Source of the DNA: Streptomyces chattanoogensis
GTDB lineage: Bacteria > Actinomycetota > Actinomycetes > Streptomycetales > Streptomycetaceae
Direction: 5' to 3'
DNA length: 64,000 nt
Assembly: GCF_001294335.1 (NCBI RefSeq)
Contig: NZ_LGKG01000068.1
Span: 226,556-290,555 of the forward strand
In this document: piece by piece, positions 10,892 through 21,100 of the stretch
Layout: each line of letters starts with the position of its first letter
How positions within the stretch are numbered: position 1 is the stretch's first letter
Program-made: the position numbers and the translations under genes
Notes under the pieces: generated by a model
The model's database searches: none
What the model was told of the DNA's origin: nothing
The model's input: only the letters and a program-made list of their open reading frames with translations

Positions 10892-11872
10892 ATGAGCACC
10901 GCAGCCAGCGCATCGCACGAGCCCGTGGGCCCCGTCGACTCCTCCCGCATCCCGCGTTACGCGGGCCCGGCGACCTTCGCCCGCCTGCCCCGCCTCGACG
11001 AGGTCGGCGGCCGGGCCGATGTGGCCGTCGTCGGCGTCCCCTTCGACACCGGGGTCTCCTACCGCCCCGGCGCCCGCTTCGGCGGCAACGCCATCCGCGA
11101 GGCCTCCCGCCTGCTGCGTCCGTACAACCCGGCCCAGGACGCGTCCCCCTTCGCGCTCGCCCAGGTCGCGGACGCCGGTGACATCGCCGCCAACCCGTTC
11201 AACATCAACGAGGCCGTCGAGACGGTCGAGGCCGCGGCCGACGATCTGCTCGGCACCGGCGCCCGGATGATGACCCTCGGCGGCGACCACACCATCGCGC
11301 TCCCCCTCCTCCGCTCGGTCGCCAAGAAGCACGGCCCGGTGGCGCTGCTCCACTTCGACGCCCACCTGGACACCTGGGACACCTACTTCGGCGCCGAGTA
11401 CACCCACGGCACGCCCTTCCGCCGCGCCGTCGAGGAGGGCATCCTCGACACCTCCGCCCTCTCCCACGTCGGCACCCGGGGCCCGCTCTACGGCAAGAAG
11501 GACCTCACCGACGACGAGAAGATGGGCTTCGGCATCGTCACCTCCGCGGACGTGATGCGCCGCGGCGTCGACGAGATCGCCGACCAGCTCCGCCAGCGCA
11601 TCGGCGACCGCCCCCTCTACATCTCCATCGACATCGATGTGCTCGACCCGGCCCACGCCCCCGGCACCGGCACCCCCGAGGCCGGCGGCCTGACCTCGCG
11701 CGAGCTGCTGGAGATCCTGCGCGGCCTGGCCTCCTGCAACCTGGTCTCGGCCGATGTCGTCGAGGTCGCCCCGGCCTACGACCACGCGGAGATCACCTGC
11801 GTGGCCGCCTCCCACACCGCGTACGAGCTCACCACGATCATGTCGCGGCAGATCGCGGCCTCGCGGGGCTGA
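10892..11872 (+). CDS. speB: agmatinase / arginase-family ureohydrolase
   Basis: 326-aa manganese ureohydrolase, most likely converting agmatine to putrescine and urea. All metal-ligand motifs are present: [21 protein letters not shown] and [23 protein letters not shown]. The substrate-entry segment [14 protein letters not shown] resembles agmatinase and guanidinobutyrase rather than arginase, so guanidinobutyrate is an alternative substrate. The ATG at 10892 lacks a ribosome binding site but has a -10 element at the leaderless distance. It stands alone, divergent from the phosphatase-like gene and convergent with the YhgE gene. Confidence 0.92.
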   Translation: MSTAASASHEPVGPVDSSRIPRYAGPATFARLPRLDEVGGRADVAVVGVPFDTGVSYRPGARFGGNAIREASRLLRPYNPAQDASPFALAQVADAGDIAANPFNINEAVETVEAAADDLLGTGARMMTLGGDHTIALPLLRSVAKKHGPVALLHFDAHLDTWDTYFGAEYTHGTPFRRAVEEGILDTSALSHVGTRGPLYGKKDLTDDEKMGFGIVTSADVMRRGVDEIADQLRQRIGDRPLYISIDIDVLDPAHAPGTGTPEAGGLTSRELLEILRGLASCNLVSADVVEVAPAYDHAEITCVAASHTAYELTTIMSRQIAASRG

Positions 11873-11920
11873 CCGGGCGGGGCCGGAAGGCCCGCACGGC
11901 GCTCACCAGCAACTCCTCAT

Positions 11921-11953
11921 GCCGGCCCGTCACGGATTCCGTGGCGGGCCGGC
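11921..11953. terminator. first hairpin after speB
   Basis: Stem GCCGGCCCGTCACGG / CCGTGGCGGGCCGGC with a 3-nt loop ATT and one mismatch; no U-tract. First of two tandem hairpins separating the convergent speB and yhgE genes. Confidence 0.7.
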
Positions 11954-11963
11954 CGGCGTACGG

Positions 11964-11997
11964 CACGGGGCGGCACCGTGTCCGGTGCCGCCCCGTG
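11964..11997. terminator. second hairpin between speB and yhgE
   Basis: Perfect 14-bp stem CACGGGGCGGCACC / GGTGCCGCCCCGTG with loop GTGTCC. It can act for both converging transcripts. Confidence 0.8.
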
Positions 11998-12003
11998 GAA
12001 CGC

Positions 12004-12034
12004 TGTGACTCTGTGACTCTGTGACTCTGTGGCT
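12004..12034. repeat. 8-bp tandem repeat at the yhgE 3' end
   Basis: Three exact copies of TGTGACTC plus a partial fourth (TGTGGCT) that runs into the stop codon of the yhgE gene. Probably replication slippage; no function evident. Confidence 0.85.
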
Positions 12035-14195
12035 AAAGGCTGAGCTCCGGATGCAGATCCTTCATCCGTACGACCTGCCGGCCGCGCGCCGTCAGGGACG
12101 TGAGCGCCAGCGCGCCCAGGGTGAAGGCCGCGAGGATCGCCGAACCCTGCCAGACGATGCCGACGTCGCCGCCGGTGATCAGCCGGCGCAGGCCGTCCAC
12201 GACGTAACTCATCGGCAGGAACGGGTGGATGGCGGCGAAGAAACCGGGGCTGGTCTGCACCGGGTAGGTGCCGCCGGCCGAGGTCAGCTGGAGCATCAGC
12301 ACCACCAGGGTCAGCACCCGGCCCGCCGGGCCGAAGCAGGCGCCCAGCAGCTGGATGATGGCGGTGAACGCGGCCGTCGCCAGCAGCAGGAAGCCGATGG
12401 TGCCGGCCGAACGGGCCATCTCCAGGCCGAGGCCCCAGTGGAGGACGGCCATCAGGGCCAGCACCTGGACGACGCCGATGGCGAAGGCCGGCAGCCAGGC
12501 GCCCAGTGCGATCCGCCAGCCCGGCGCACCGGCCGCCAGCGCCCGCTTGCCCAGCGGCTGGAGCAGCATGAACGCGACCATCGCACCGACCCAGAGGGAC
12601 AGCGGGATGAAGTACGGCGCCAGGCCGGTGCCGTAATTGGGCGCCTTGTGCATCGACTTGGCGGCCAGTGCGACCGGGTCGGCCATCACCTCGGTGCGGG
12701 CGTCGCGGTCCTTCTTGTCGTAGTCCGGGATCTTGGCGACGCCGCTGTTCAGCCCGTCGGACAGCTGGTTGGTGCCGTCCTTGAGCTTGAACAGGCCGCC
12801 GGTGAGCTTCTCGGCGCCGTCTGCGGCGGTGCCCAGCTTGTCGTGCAGCTCTCCTGCGCCATCGGTCAGCCGGCGGTTGCCGTCGGCGACCTTGCCGGTG
12901 CCGTCGGCGAGTTCACCGAGCTTGTCGGCGAACAGGGCCGCACCCTGGGACACCTTGTGGGCACCGGTGTTGAGTGCGTTGATCTTGCCGATCGCGGCGT
13001 CCGCCCGGTCCGCGATGCCCGGCGCCTGCTGGGCGACCAGCACGGCGCCCCGGTGCAGCTCACCCAGCTTCTCGTGCCACTGGGTGAAGTCCGTGTGCGC
13101 GATGGTGTCGTTGACCTTCTCCGCCAGATCGGCCGCGGCGGCGGTACCGGTCGCGATCCCCTTGAGCTTGGCGCAGTCGGCGTCGGTGGAGACCAGTCCG
13201 CCGCAGCGCTCCTGGTACAGGCTCGCGGCGTTGTCGGCGTTCGTACGGGCCTGCTCGGCGGCCTTGGCGGAGTTCCCGGGGAGCTTGCCGAGGTCGTCGT
13301 CGAGCTTCTGGCTGAGGTCGGCGACGATCTGCGCCTTCTCGCCGATCTCCTTGCCGTGCTCCCGCAGGAAGGGGAGGTCCTTCCCGGCGATGCCCTGCAC
13401 CTTGTCGGCGAGCTGCTGGGTGCCGTCCGCCACCTGGCCGGCTCCCCGGCTCAGCTCCTTGGCCTTTGCGCCGGCCGCGACCGCGCCCTGGTTGACGTCC
13501 TTCGCGCCCTTGCTGAGCTGACCGGCCTTGTCGTGCAGCTTGCCCGAGCCGTCGTCCAGCTTGCCGAGGCCGTCGGCCAGTTGGCCGGTCTTGTCCTTGG
13601 CCTTGCCGAGTCCGTCGTCGACCTTCGTCGCGCCGTCCGCTGCCTCTTGCGTCTTGTCGTGCAGATCCGAGAACGACACGAAGATCTTGTCGAGCATGGC
13701 TCGCGACGACTTCGCCGAGGTCTTGGCCCGGATCTCGGAGAACACCGTCTTGGAGATGGAGCCGACGATGTAGTTGTTGGCGTCGTTCGTCCTGACCCGG
13801 AGCGCGCCGGTCTCCGGGGAGTCCCCGGAGCTGGAGGCGATCCGCTCGCTGAAGTTCTTCGGGACGGTCAGCGAGAGGTAGTACGTACCGTCCTCCAGCC
13901 CCCTGGCGGCGTCCGCGGCGCTGACCTCCTTCCAGTCGAAGGTGTCGCTGTCCTTGACGTTCTTCGCCAGATCGGCGCCCGCGGTGATCTTCTTGCCGCC
14001 GGTGGTGGTCCCCTGGTCGTCGTTGACGAGCGCCACCGGGATCTTGTCGAGGCGGCTGTAGGGGTCCCAGAAGGAGCACAGGTACAGGGCTCCGTAGAGC
14101 AGGGGGATCAGCATCAGGGCGACGAGGCCCATCCGCGGCAGCTTCCCCCTGCCGAAACGCCTGAGCTCAAGCGCGGCCAGTTTCGGCGAACGCAT
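12033..14195 (-). CDS. YhgE/Pip family membrane protein
   Basis: 720-aa protein with one N-terminal membrane segment (about residues 20-42), a long extracytoplasmic part, and about five membrane segments in the last 220 residues, the layout of YhgE/Pip (ABC-2-like) proteins. The extracytoplasmic part carries a chain of repeats of the type xLxDGxxKLxxGxxxL (for example TGQLADGLGKLDDGSGKL), predicting an extended helical rod. AAGGAGGA lies about 10 nt before the ATG. It overlaps the upstream ABC-ATPase gene by 29 nt, so the two are one unit. Relatives include the phage-infection protein of Lactococcus and type VII secretion-associated proteins, but substrate and role are unknown. Confidence 0.85.
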   Translation of the reverse strand: MRSPKLAALELRRFGRGKLPRMGLVALMLIPLLYGALYLCSFWDPYSRLDKIPVALVNDDQGTTTGGKKITAGADLAKNVKDSDTFDWKEVSAADAARGLEDGTYYLSLTVPKNFSERIASSSGDSPETGALRVRTNDANNYIVGSISKTVFSEIRAKTSAKSSRAMLDKIFVSFSDLHDKTQEAADGATKVDDGLGKAKDKTGQLADGLGKLDDGSGKLHDKAGQLSKGAKDVNQGAVAAGAKAKELSRGAGQVADGTQQLADKVQGIAGKDLPFLREHGKEIGEKAQIVADLSQKLDDDLGKLPGNSAKAAEQARTNADNAASLYQERCGGLVSTDADCAKLKGIATGTAAAADLAEKVNDTIAHTDFTQWHEKLGELHRGAVLVAQQAPGIADRADAAIGKINALNTGAHKVSQGAALFADKLGELADGTGKVADGNRRLTDGAGELHDKLGTAADGAEKLTGGLFKLKDGTNQLSDGLNSGVAKIPDYDKKDRDARTEVMADPVALAAKSMHKAPNYGTGLAPYFIPLSLWVGAMVAFMLLQPLGKRALAAGAPGWRIALGAWLPAFAIGVVQVLALMAVLHWGLGLEMARSAGTIGFLLLATAAFTAIIQLLGACFGPAGRVLTLVVLMLQLTSAGGTYPVQTSPGFFAAIHPFLPMSYVVDGLRRLITGGDVGIVWQGSAILAAFTLGALALTSLTARGRQVVRMKDLHPELSL

Positions 14196-14937
14196 GCGGT
14201 GCTTCCTCCTTGTCCTGGTTGCCGGGGGTCTGTGTGGGCGTCCGGTGCGCGGTGGTGGCCGTGTGCACGATCAGCGCGTCCGCGGGGGCGTCGCTGCCCG
14301 CGGCGACGACGGTGGTGCCCGCCTGCGCGAGATCCCGCAACAGCTGCCAGGCCTGGGTGCGTTCGGGCGGGGACAGCTTCAGATCGACGTCGTCGACGGC
14401 CAGCAGTTGCGGGCCGTGCATCACCGCGAGCGCGATGGACAGCCGCAGCGCCTCGATCCGTTCCAGGTCGCGGACGGTGGTCCGCAGCCCCTTGGGCAGT
14501 GTGGCGGGGTCGAGCCCGGCCGCGGTCAGGGCGGCCTCCACCAGGGCCCGGGTGGCTTCCTTGTGGCGGCGTCCCCACGGCAGCGAGCCCTTGAGGCGAC
14601 GGCCCAACAGGGCCTGCTCCTGGAGGTGTTCACCGACCGTGAGGGCCGGTTCGAGGTCGGCGACGCCCGGTACGTGCGCGATCGCGGTGCGGCCGCGCAC
14701 CGTTCCCATCCGCTTGGGCAGCGGGAACCCGGCGACCGTCGCCTGGCCCTCGGTGATCCGCATCCGCCCGGTCAGTGCGAGCAGCAGACACGTACGGCCG
14801 GATCCCGAGGGTCCCTGGACGGCGATCAGTGCGCCCGGGTCCGCGGAGATGTCGACACCTCTGAATGCCCACCCCCGTGGGCCCTCCACTCCGATTCCCC
14901 TGGCGTTGACCGCCGCCCCCTGACGGGTGGTGTCCAC
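14167..14937 (-). CDS. degenerate ABC ATPase partnered with YhgE
   Basis: 256-aa protein with the fold of an ABC nucleotide-binding domain but damaged active-site motifs. Walker A reads GPSGSGRT (42-49), with Arg48 in place of the invariant Lys. The signature LSGGQ is absent (DLERIEALRL at the equivalent place). Walker B reads LLAVDDVD with Asp183 where the catalytic Glu should be, and the H-loop His is replaced (AAGSD, about 212-216). GTG start; AGGAGG is only 4 nt away. A palindrome just upstream may control it. The 29-nt overlap with yhgE argues for a complex. Likely a regulatory or nucleotide-sensing rather than hydrolysing subunit (inference). Confidence 0.8.
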   Translation of the reverse strand: MDTTRQGAAVNARGIGVEGPRGWAFRGVDISADPGALIAVQGPSGSGRTCLLLALTGRMRITEGQATVAGFPLPKRMGTVRGRTAIAHVPGVADLEPALTVGEHLQEQALLGRRLKGSLPWGRRHKEATRALVEAALTAAGLDPATLPKGLRTTVRDLERIEALRLSIALAVMHGPQLLAVDDVDLKLSPPERTQAWQLLRDLAQAGTTVVAAGSDAPADALIVHTATTAHRTPTQTPGNQDKEEAPHAFAETGRA

Positions 14938-14954
14938 GTCCCCTCCTTTGTTCT

Positions 14955-14966
14955 GACTGGTCAGTC
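14955..14966. promoter_or_regulatory. palindromic operator before the ATPase-yhgE pair
   Basis: GACTG-GT-CAGTC is a perfect 5+5 palindrome and on the minus strand overlaps TAGACT, a possible -10. Such GACTG/CAGTC sites are common for TetR repressors of efflux-type genes, but no TetR gene is adjacent in this window. Confidence 0.5.
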
Positions 14967-15195
14967 TAAAAGTGTGCCGCAAGTGTGGCCGGATTGACCA
15001 ATCGGGTGACCTATCGGGTGACCTCTCGCAGGACGGGCCGGATGACCGTCCGGGACCGGTCCGGCGCGGGGCGGCGACGTCCGCGCGACGTCCGCGCGGC
15101 ATCCGAGGCGGTGTTGGGGCGGTGTGCGGGGCTGTGTCCGGGGCAGTCGTGCCGGAGCATGGGTACGGGCAGCCGCGCACGGACGACGGAGAGCC

Positions 15196-18015
15196 ATGGA
15201 TCACTCGCCACACCCGGTGAACCGGACATCGCACACCCCGGCACGGCGACGGCCGCCCGGTGCGGCGCCCCGCCGGACGCGCAGGCAGGCCGTCCCGCTG
15301 CTCGCCGCCGCCGTGGTCGCGGTCCTCGCGCCCGCGTCGGCGCCCGTCCCCGACCAGGGTCCGGCGTCGTCGCCGACCACGGCCGCCGCACCGGCCGCCG
15401 GCTGTACGGGGCCCGGCTGGACGGCCACCGCCACCCGTATCGACCCCCACGACACCCACCACGCCTTCCTCGGCAACGGCTATCTGGGGCAGCGGGTCCC
15501 GCCCAACGGCACCGGCTATGCGGCCCCCGGCGGCGCGACCGGCTGGCCGCTCAAGACGCCCGCATACGACGGCTCTTTCGTCTCCGGGCTCTACGCCAAA
15601 GGGCCGAAGAACGTCGCGGGACGGCAGGCCATCGCGGCGATCCCCACCTGGAGCACGCTCGACGTGACCACCGGCGGCGCCCGCCCCGACACCTTCTCCT
15701 CCGCCACCGCACCCGGCCGGATCTCCCACTACCGCCAGACGCTCTCCCTTCGCTGCGGCTTCCTGCGCACCGCGCTCACCTGGACCGCCGCCGACGGCCG
15801 CACCACCGACCTGGTCTACGACGTCTTCGCCGACCGCAATGACGCCCACACCGCCGCCGTACGCCTGCGGATGACACCCCACTGGACCGGGACGGCCACC
15901 GTCACCGACATCCTCGACGGCCGCGGCGCCCGCCGGATGACCCGGACCGCCGCCGGCCACCGCGGCGCCACCATGGATGCCGCCTTCCGCACCGACGGCA
16001 CGAAGACCGACGGCGCGGTGGCCTCCACACTGCTCCCCGGACCCGGCGTCCACGCCACCCGCACTCCACGGGCAACGCCACCGGCACCCCGGCCGGGCGG
16101 GACGGGCACTCCGGGCAACCGCCGGAGCATCACCTTCCCCGTACGCGACGGCCGCGCGTACGAGCTGACCAAATACGTCGGTGTGGACACCGCGCTCACC
16201 TCCCGCTCCCCGCGCGCCGCCGCCGACGCCGCCTCCCGCCGGGCCGCGAGCCGCGGCTGGGACGCCCTCTTCGCGCGGCACACGGCGGCCTGGCAACGGC
16301 TCTGGCGCTCCGACATCGAGGTCCCGGGGCACCGCGCGCTGCAGTCCTGGGTGCGTGCCGCGCAGTACGGACTGCTCTCCAGCACCCGCGCCGGCAGCCC
16401 CAACAGCATCGGCCCCACCGGCCTGACCAGCGACAACTACGCGGGCGAGATCTTCTGGGACGCCGAGACCTGGATGTACCCCGGCCTCCTGGCAAGCCAC
16501 CCCGTCCTCGCCCGGGCGATCGTCGACTACCGCTACCGGACCATGGCCGGCGCCCGCGCCAACGCCCGGAAACTCGGCTACCACGGCCTCTTCTACCCCT
16601 GGACCAGCGGCAGCAAGGGGGACCTGTGGCGCGAGTGCCACAGCTGGGACCCGCCGCACTGCCGCACCCAGAACCACCTCATGGGCGACGTCTCCCTCGC
16701 CGCCTGGCAGTACTACCTCGCCACCAAGGACACCGCCTGGCTGCGCTCGCGCGGCTGGCCGGTCCTCAAGGGCATCGCCGAATTCTGGGCCTCGCGGGCG
16801 ACCCGTAACCCCGACGGCAGCTACTCCGTCAAGAACGTCGCCGGGCCCGACGAATACAGCAACGGTGTCGACGACGGCGTCTTCACCAACGCCGGAGCGG
16901 CCACCGCCCTGCGCCACGCCACCCGGGCCGCCGCCCTCCTCGGCGAACACGCCCCGGCGGCCTGGCGGACCATCGCCGACCGGCTCCGCATTCCCCACGA
17001 CGCCGGGGACAAGGTCTTCCAGCAGTACGCCGGATACCGCGGCACCACCATCAAACAGGCCGACACCGTGCTGCTGATGTACCCGCTGCACTGGTCCATG
17101 TCGCGGCAGCAGGCGGCGAGCACCCTCGACTACTACGCCGCCCGCACCGACCCGGACGGCCCGGCCATGACGGACTCGGTGCACGCCATCGACGCCGCCG
17201 GCATCGGCGAGGCCGGCTGCTCGACGTACACCTACCTGCTGCGCGCCATCAAGCCGTTCGTCCGCGGCCCGTTCGCGCAGTTCTCCGAGGCGCGCGGCAC
17301 CAAGGCGGGCGCCGACGACCCGCACGCGGGCCGGCCCGCGCAGGACTTCCTCACCGGCAAGGGAGGCTTTCTGCAGACCTTCACCCACGGGCTGACGGGC
17401 CTGCGGATGGAGGAGGACCGGGTGCGCCTGGACCCGATGCTGCCGCCCCAGCTGTCCGACGGCGTCACCCTGCACGGCCTGCGCTGGCAGGGGCGGACGT
17501 ACGACATCGCGATCCGCGCGCACCACACCACCGTGCGGCTGACCGCCGGAGCACCGATGCGCCTCGTGTCTCCGGAGGGCGAGAAGGTGGTGAGCTCCGG
17601 CCTGCCCGCGGTCCTCAAGACCCGCCGTCCCGACCTGGCCGCCACCGCCGACGCCGCCCGCTGCGCCCCCGCCACCGCGACCTCCGAAGAGCCCGGCATG
17701 TACGCGGCCGCGGCCGTCGACGGCAACGCCGCCACCGCCTGGACCCCCGATACCCCCACGGCCACCCTCACCGTCGACCTCGGCCGGACCACCACGATCG
17801 GCCGGATCAGCCCGCACTGGACCGCCACCCGCCCGAAGTCCTACGTCGCCCAGGTCTCGCAGGACGGCCGGCACTGGTACGGGACCGGCTACGCGGGACG
17901 GACTCCCGCCCGCTACGTCCGCATCGTGGTGCACGGGGACACCGTCGGGCCGCCCGGCCGGCACCCGGGGATCACCGAGCTGACGGTCACCAGGGCCGGT
18001 GCGGGCGATCCGTAG
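15196..18015 (+). CDS. secreted GH65 glycosidase with C-terminal discoidin-like domain
   Basis: 939-aa exported enzyme. A basic N-terminus (RRTRRQ) followed by a hydrophobic Ala/Val stretch (about residues 36-58) is a Sec- or Tat-type signal. The catalytic part is family GH65 (trehalase, kojibiose and related alpha-glucoside hydrolases or phosphorylases): AFLGNGYLGQR near the start, IFWDAETWMYPG in the barrel, GPDEYS with catalytic Glu553, and IKQADTVLLMYP. The last roughly 115 residues (EEPGMYAAAAVDGNAATAW onward) form an F5/8-type carbohydrate-binding domain. Secretion and the absent phosphate context favour a hydrolase such as acid trehalase (inference). The start ATG is followed by the signal, but GGAGAG is only 2 nt upstream, so the start is less certain. 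Confidence 0.85.
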   Translation: MDHSPHPVNRTSHTPARRRPPGAAPRRTRRQAVPLLAAAVVAVLAPASAPVPDQGPASSPTTAAAPAAGCTGPGWTATATRIDPHDTHHAFLGNGYLGQRVPPNGTGYAAPGGATGWPLKTPAYDGSFVSGLYAKGPKNVAGRQAIAAIPTWSTLDVTTGGARPDTFSSATAPGRISHYRQTLSLRCGFLRTALTWTAADGRTTDLVYDVFADRNDAHTAAVRLRMTPHWTGTATVTDILDGRGARRMTRTAAGHRGATMDAAFRTDGTKTDGAVASTLLPGPGVHATRTPRATPPAPRPGGTGTPGNRRSITFPVRDGRAYELTKYVGVDTALTSRSPRAAADAASRRAASRGWDALFARHTAAWQRLWRSDIEVPGHRALQSWVRAAQYGLLSSTRAGSPNSIGPTGLTSDNYAGEIFWDAETWMYPGLLASHPVLARAIVDYRYRTMAGARANARKLGYHGLFYPWTSGSKGDLWRECHSWDPPHCRTQNHLMGDVSLAAWQYYLATKDTAWLRSRGWPVLKGIAEFWASRATRNPDGSYSVKNVAGPDEYSNGVDDGVFTNAGAATALRHATRAAALLGEHAPAAWRTIADRLRIPHDAGDKVFQQYAGYRGTTIKQADTVLLMYPLHWSMSRQQAASTLDYYAARTDPDGPAMTDSVHAIDAAGIGEAGCSTYTYLLRAIKPFVRGPFAQFSEARGTKAGADDPHAGRPAQDFLTGKGGFLQTFTHGLTGLRMEEDRVRLDPMLPPQLSDGVTLHGLRWQGRTYDIAIRAHHTTVRLTAGAPMRLVSPEGEKVVSSGLPAVLKTRRPDLAATADAARCAPATATSEEPGMYAAAAVDGNAATAWTPDTPTATLTVDLGRTTTIGRISPHWTATRPKSYVAQVSQDGRHWYGTGYAGRTPARYVRIVVHGDTVGPPGRHPGITELTVTRAGAGDP

Positions 18016-18177
18016 GCCGGAACCCCTGAGTTGAGACCACCTCTGAGACCACCCCGAGACACCCCGGCACCGGATCAGGGAGACCCCCTTCCCGGCCCGG
18101 ATTGTTGCGGCGGGATGAAATCCGCACCGCGCGACGTTGGTGTCTGGTGGTACAGGTCGAGGGTGCGGGAGGCATCG

Positions 18178-21100
18178 GTGGCGGGGACGGGTGCGGGACA
18201 ACAGGGCTGGGCGCGGCGGCTGACACGCGACAGCTGGCAGTACCGAAAGGACGTGCTGCTCGCGCTCGGCGCCTCCCTCGCCGGGATGGCCGTGATGGCG
18301 CTGGTCCCGCTCGTACCGAAGCTGATCATCGACGATGTGATCGTCCGGCACGACCGCTCCCTCGCGCCGTGGGCCACGCTGCTCATCGTCGCCGCGGTCG
18401 TCGTCTACGTCCTCACCTATGTCCGCCGCTACTACGGCGGCCGCCTCGCCCTCGACGTCCAGCACGACCTGCGGACCAGAATGTTCGCCGCCATCGCCCG
18501 GCTCGACGGCCGGCGCCAGGACGAGCTGAGCACCGGCCAGGTCGTCGGCCGCGCCACCAGCGACCTTCAGCTGATCCAGGGCCTGCTGTTCATGGTCCCG
18601 ATGATGATCGGGAACGTCCTGCTCTTCCTGATCTCCCTCGCCGTGATGACGGTGCTGTCGCCGCTGCTCACCGTCGTCGCGCTGGCCGTCGCCCCGGCCC
18701 TCTGGTACATCGCCAAGCGCAGCCGCGCCCGGCTCTTCCCCGCCACCTGGTACGCCCAGGGCCAGGCGGCCGCGGTGGCGGGCGTCGTGGACGGCGCGGT
18801 CACCGGCGTCCGCGTGGTCAAGGGCTTCGGGCAGGAGGAGCAGGAGACCCGCAAGCTGCGCGAGGTCAGCCGCCGGCTGTTCGCCGGGCGGCTGCGGACG
18901 GTCCGCCTCAACGCCCGCTACACCCCCGCCCTGCAGGCTGTGCCGGCGCTCGGCCAGGTCGCGATGCTGGCCCTCGGCGGCTGGATGGCCACCCAGGGGC
19001 AGGTCACCCTGGGCACCTTCGTCGCCTTCTCCACCTATCTCGCCCAGCTCGTCGGACCGGTCCGGATGCTGGCGATGATGCTGACCGTCGGCCAGCAGGC
19101 GCGCGCCGGTGTGGAGCGGGTCTACGAGCTGATCGACACCGAGCCGTCGGTCCAGGAGCGGGCGGACGCCCGCGAGCTGCCCGCCGACGCCCCGGCCACC
19201 GTCACCTTCGACGCGGTGACGTTCGGCTACGCACCGGCGCACCCGGCACAGGACGGGAACGCCGAAGGCGCCGACAACGCAGGAGACGCGGATTCCCGGG
19301 GCGGTCGCGGGCCCGCCCCCCGTCCCGTCCTCGACGACTTCTCGCTGCAGATCGAGGCCGGCGAGACGGTCGCCCTCGTCGGCACCTCCGGCAGCGGCAA
19401 GTCCACCGTCTCGCTGCTGCTGCCCCGCTTCTACGACGTGACCGCGGGCCGGGTCCTGGTCGGCGGGCACGACGTGCGCGATCTGACCCTGGAATCGCTG
19501 CGGGCCGCCATCGGACTCGTCCCCGAGAGCAGCTTCCTGTTCTCCGACTCCGTACGCGACAACATCACCTACGGCCATCCGGACGCCACCGACGAGCAGG
19601 TGCGTGCGGCGGCCCGCGCCGCCCAGGCCGACGGCTTCATCTCCGCACTGCCCGAGGGCTACGACACCAAGGTCGGCGAGCAGGGCCTGACCCTCTCCGG
19701 CGGCCAGCGGCAGCGCATCGCCCTGGCCCGCGCCATCCTCACCGACCCCCGGCTGCTGGTCCTGGACGATGCGACCTCGGCGGTCGACGCCCGCGTCGAG
19801 CACGAGATACACGAGGCGCTCCGCGGCGTCATGGAGGGCCGCACGACCCTGCTCATCGCGCACCGAGCCTCCACCCTGGCGCTCGCCGACCGGGTCGCCG
19901 TCCTCGACGGCGGACGGCTGGTCGACATCGGCACCCAGGAGGAGCTGGAGCTGCGCTGTCCGCTCTACCGCAGACTGCTCACCGACCCGGAGGAACTGGG
20001 CGGCGTCGAGCACGACCCGGCGGGCGCGCTCGCCGGCACCTTCACCGGAGAGTACGCGGCCACCGGCCTGCTGAAGTTCGAGGCGGACGCCCTGGGAGTG
20101 GACGAGCTCGAGGCCGACGAGGTCGCGGCGGACCCCGCCGAACGCGCCCCGGCCGACGGCGCCGCCCGGACCGGCCCCACCACCGTCACCCCCGAGCTGT
20201 GGGTCCGCCGCGAGCACGGCGCCGAGCCCGCCGCGGCAGGTACCGCGTCCGCGGCAGCCACGGCGGCCGGACCCGGCTTCGGGGCCGTGCTGGCCGGCAT
20301 GCCCGCGACCCCCGAGCTGCTCGCCAAGGTCGCCGCGCTGCCGCCGGCCACCGACGCACCGGACATCGACGAGGACCTGGCCGTGCGCCCCGAGCGCTCC
20401 TACGGCCTGCGCAGACTGCTGCGCGGCTTCGGCGGGCCGCTGCTCGTCGCCCTGCTGCTGGTCGCGGTGGACGCCATCGCCGGACTCCTCGTCCCGATCC
20501 TGATCCGGCAGGGCATCGACGAAGGCGTCCGCCGCGGCGTGCTGGCCGGCGTCTGGACCGCCGCGGTGATCGCCCTGGTCGTGGTGCTGGTCCAGTGGGC
20601 CGCCCAGATCGGCTCCAACCGGATGACCGGACGCACCGGCGAGCGGGTCCTCTACTCCCTCCGCCTCAAGATCTTCGCCCAGCTCCAGCGCCTCGGACTC
20701 GACTACTACGAGCGCGAGCTGACCGGCAGGATCATGACCCGGATGACGACGGACGTGGACGCCCTGTCCACCTTCCTCCAGACCGGCCTGGTCACCGCCC
20801 TCGTCTCGCTCCTCACCTTCTTCGGCATACTCGTCGCCCTGCTCGCCATCGACCTCCAGCTGGCCCTGGTCGTCTTCGCCACCCTCCCGCCGCTGATCAT
20901 CGGCACGTACTTCTTCCGCAAGCAGAGCGTGAAGGCCTACGAACTCGCCCGCGAGCGGATCAGCGTCGTCAACGGAGATCTCCAGGAGAGCGTCGCCGGA
21001 CTGCGGATCGTCCAGGCGTTCCGGCGCGAGCGCCGCGGCGCCGAGCGGTTCGCCGACCGCAGTGCCGCCTACCGCCAGGCCCGGGTCCGCGGCCAGCTCC

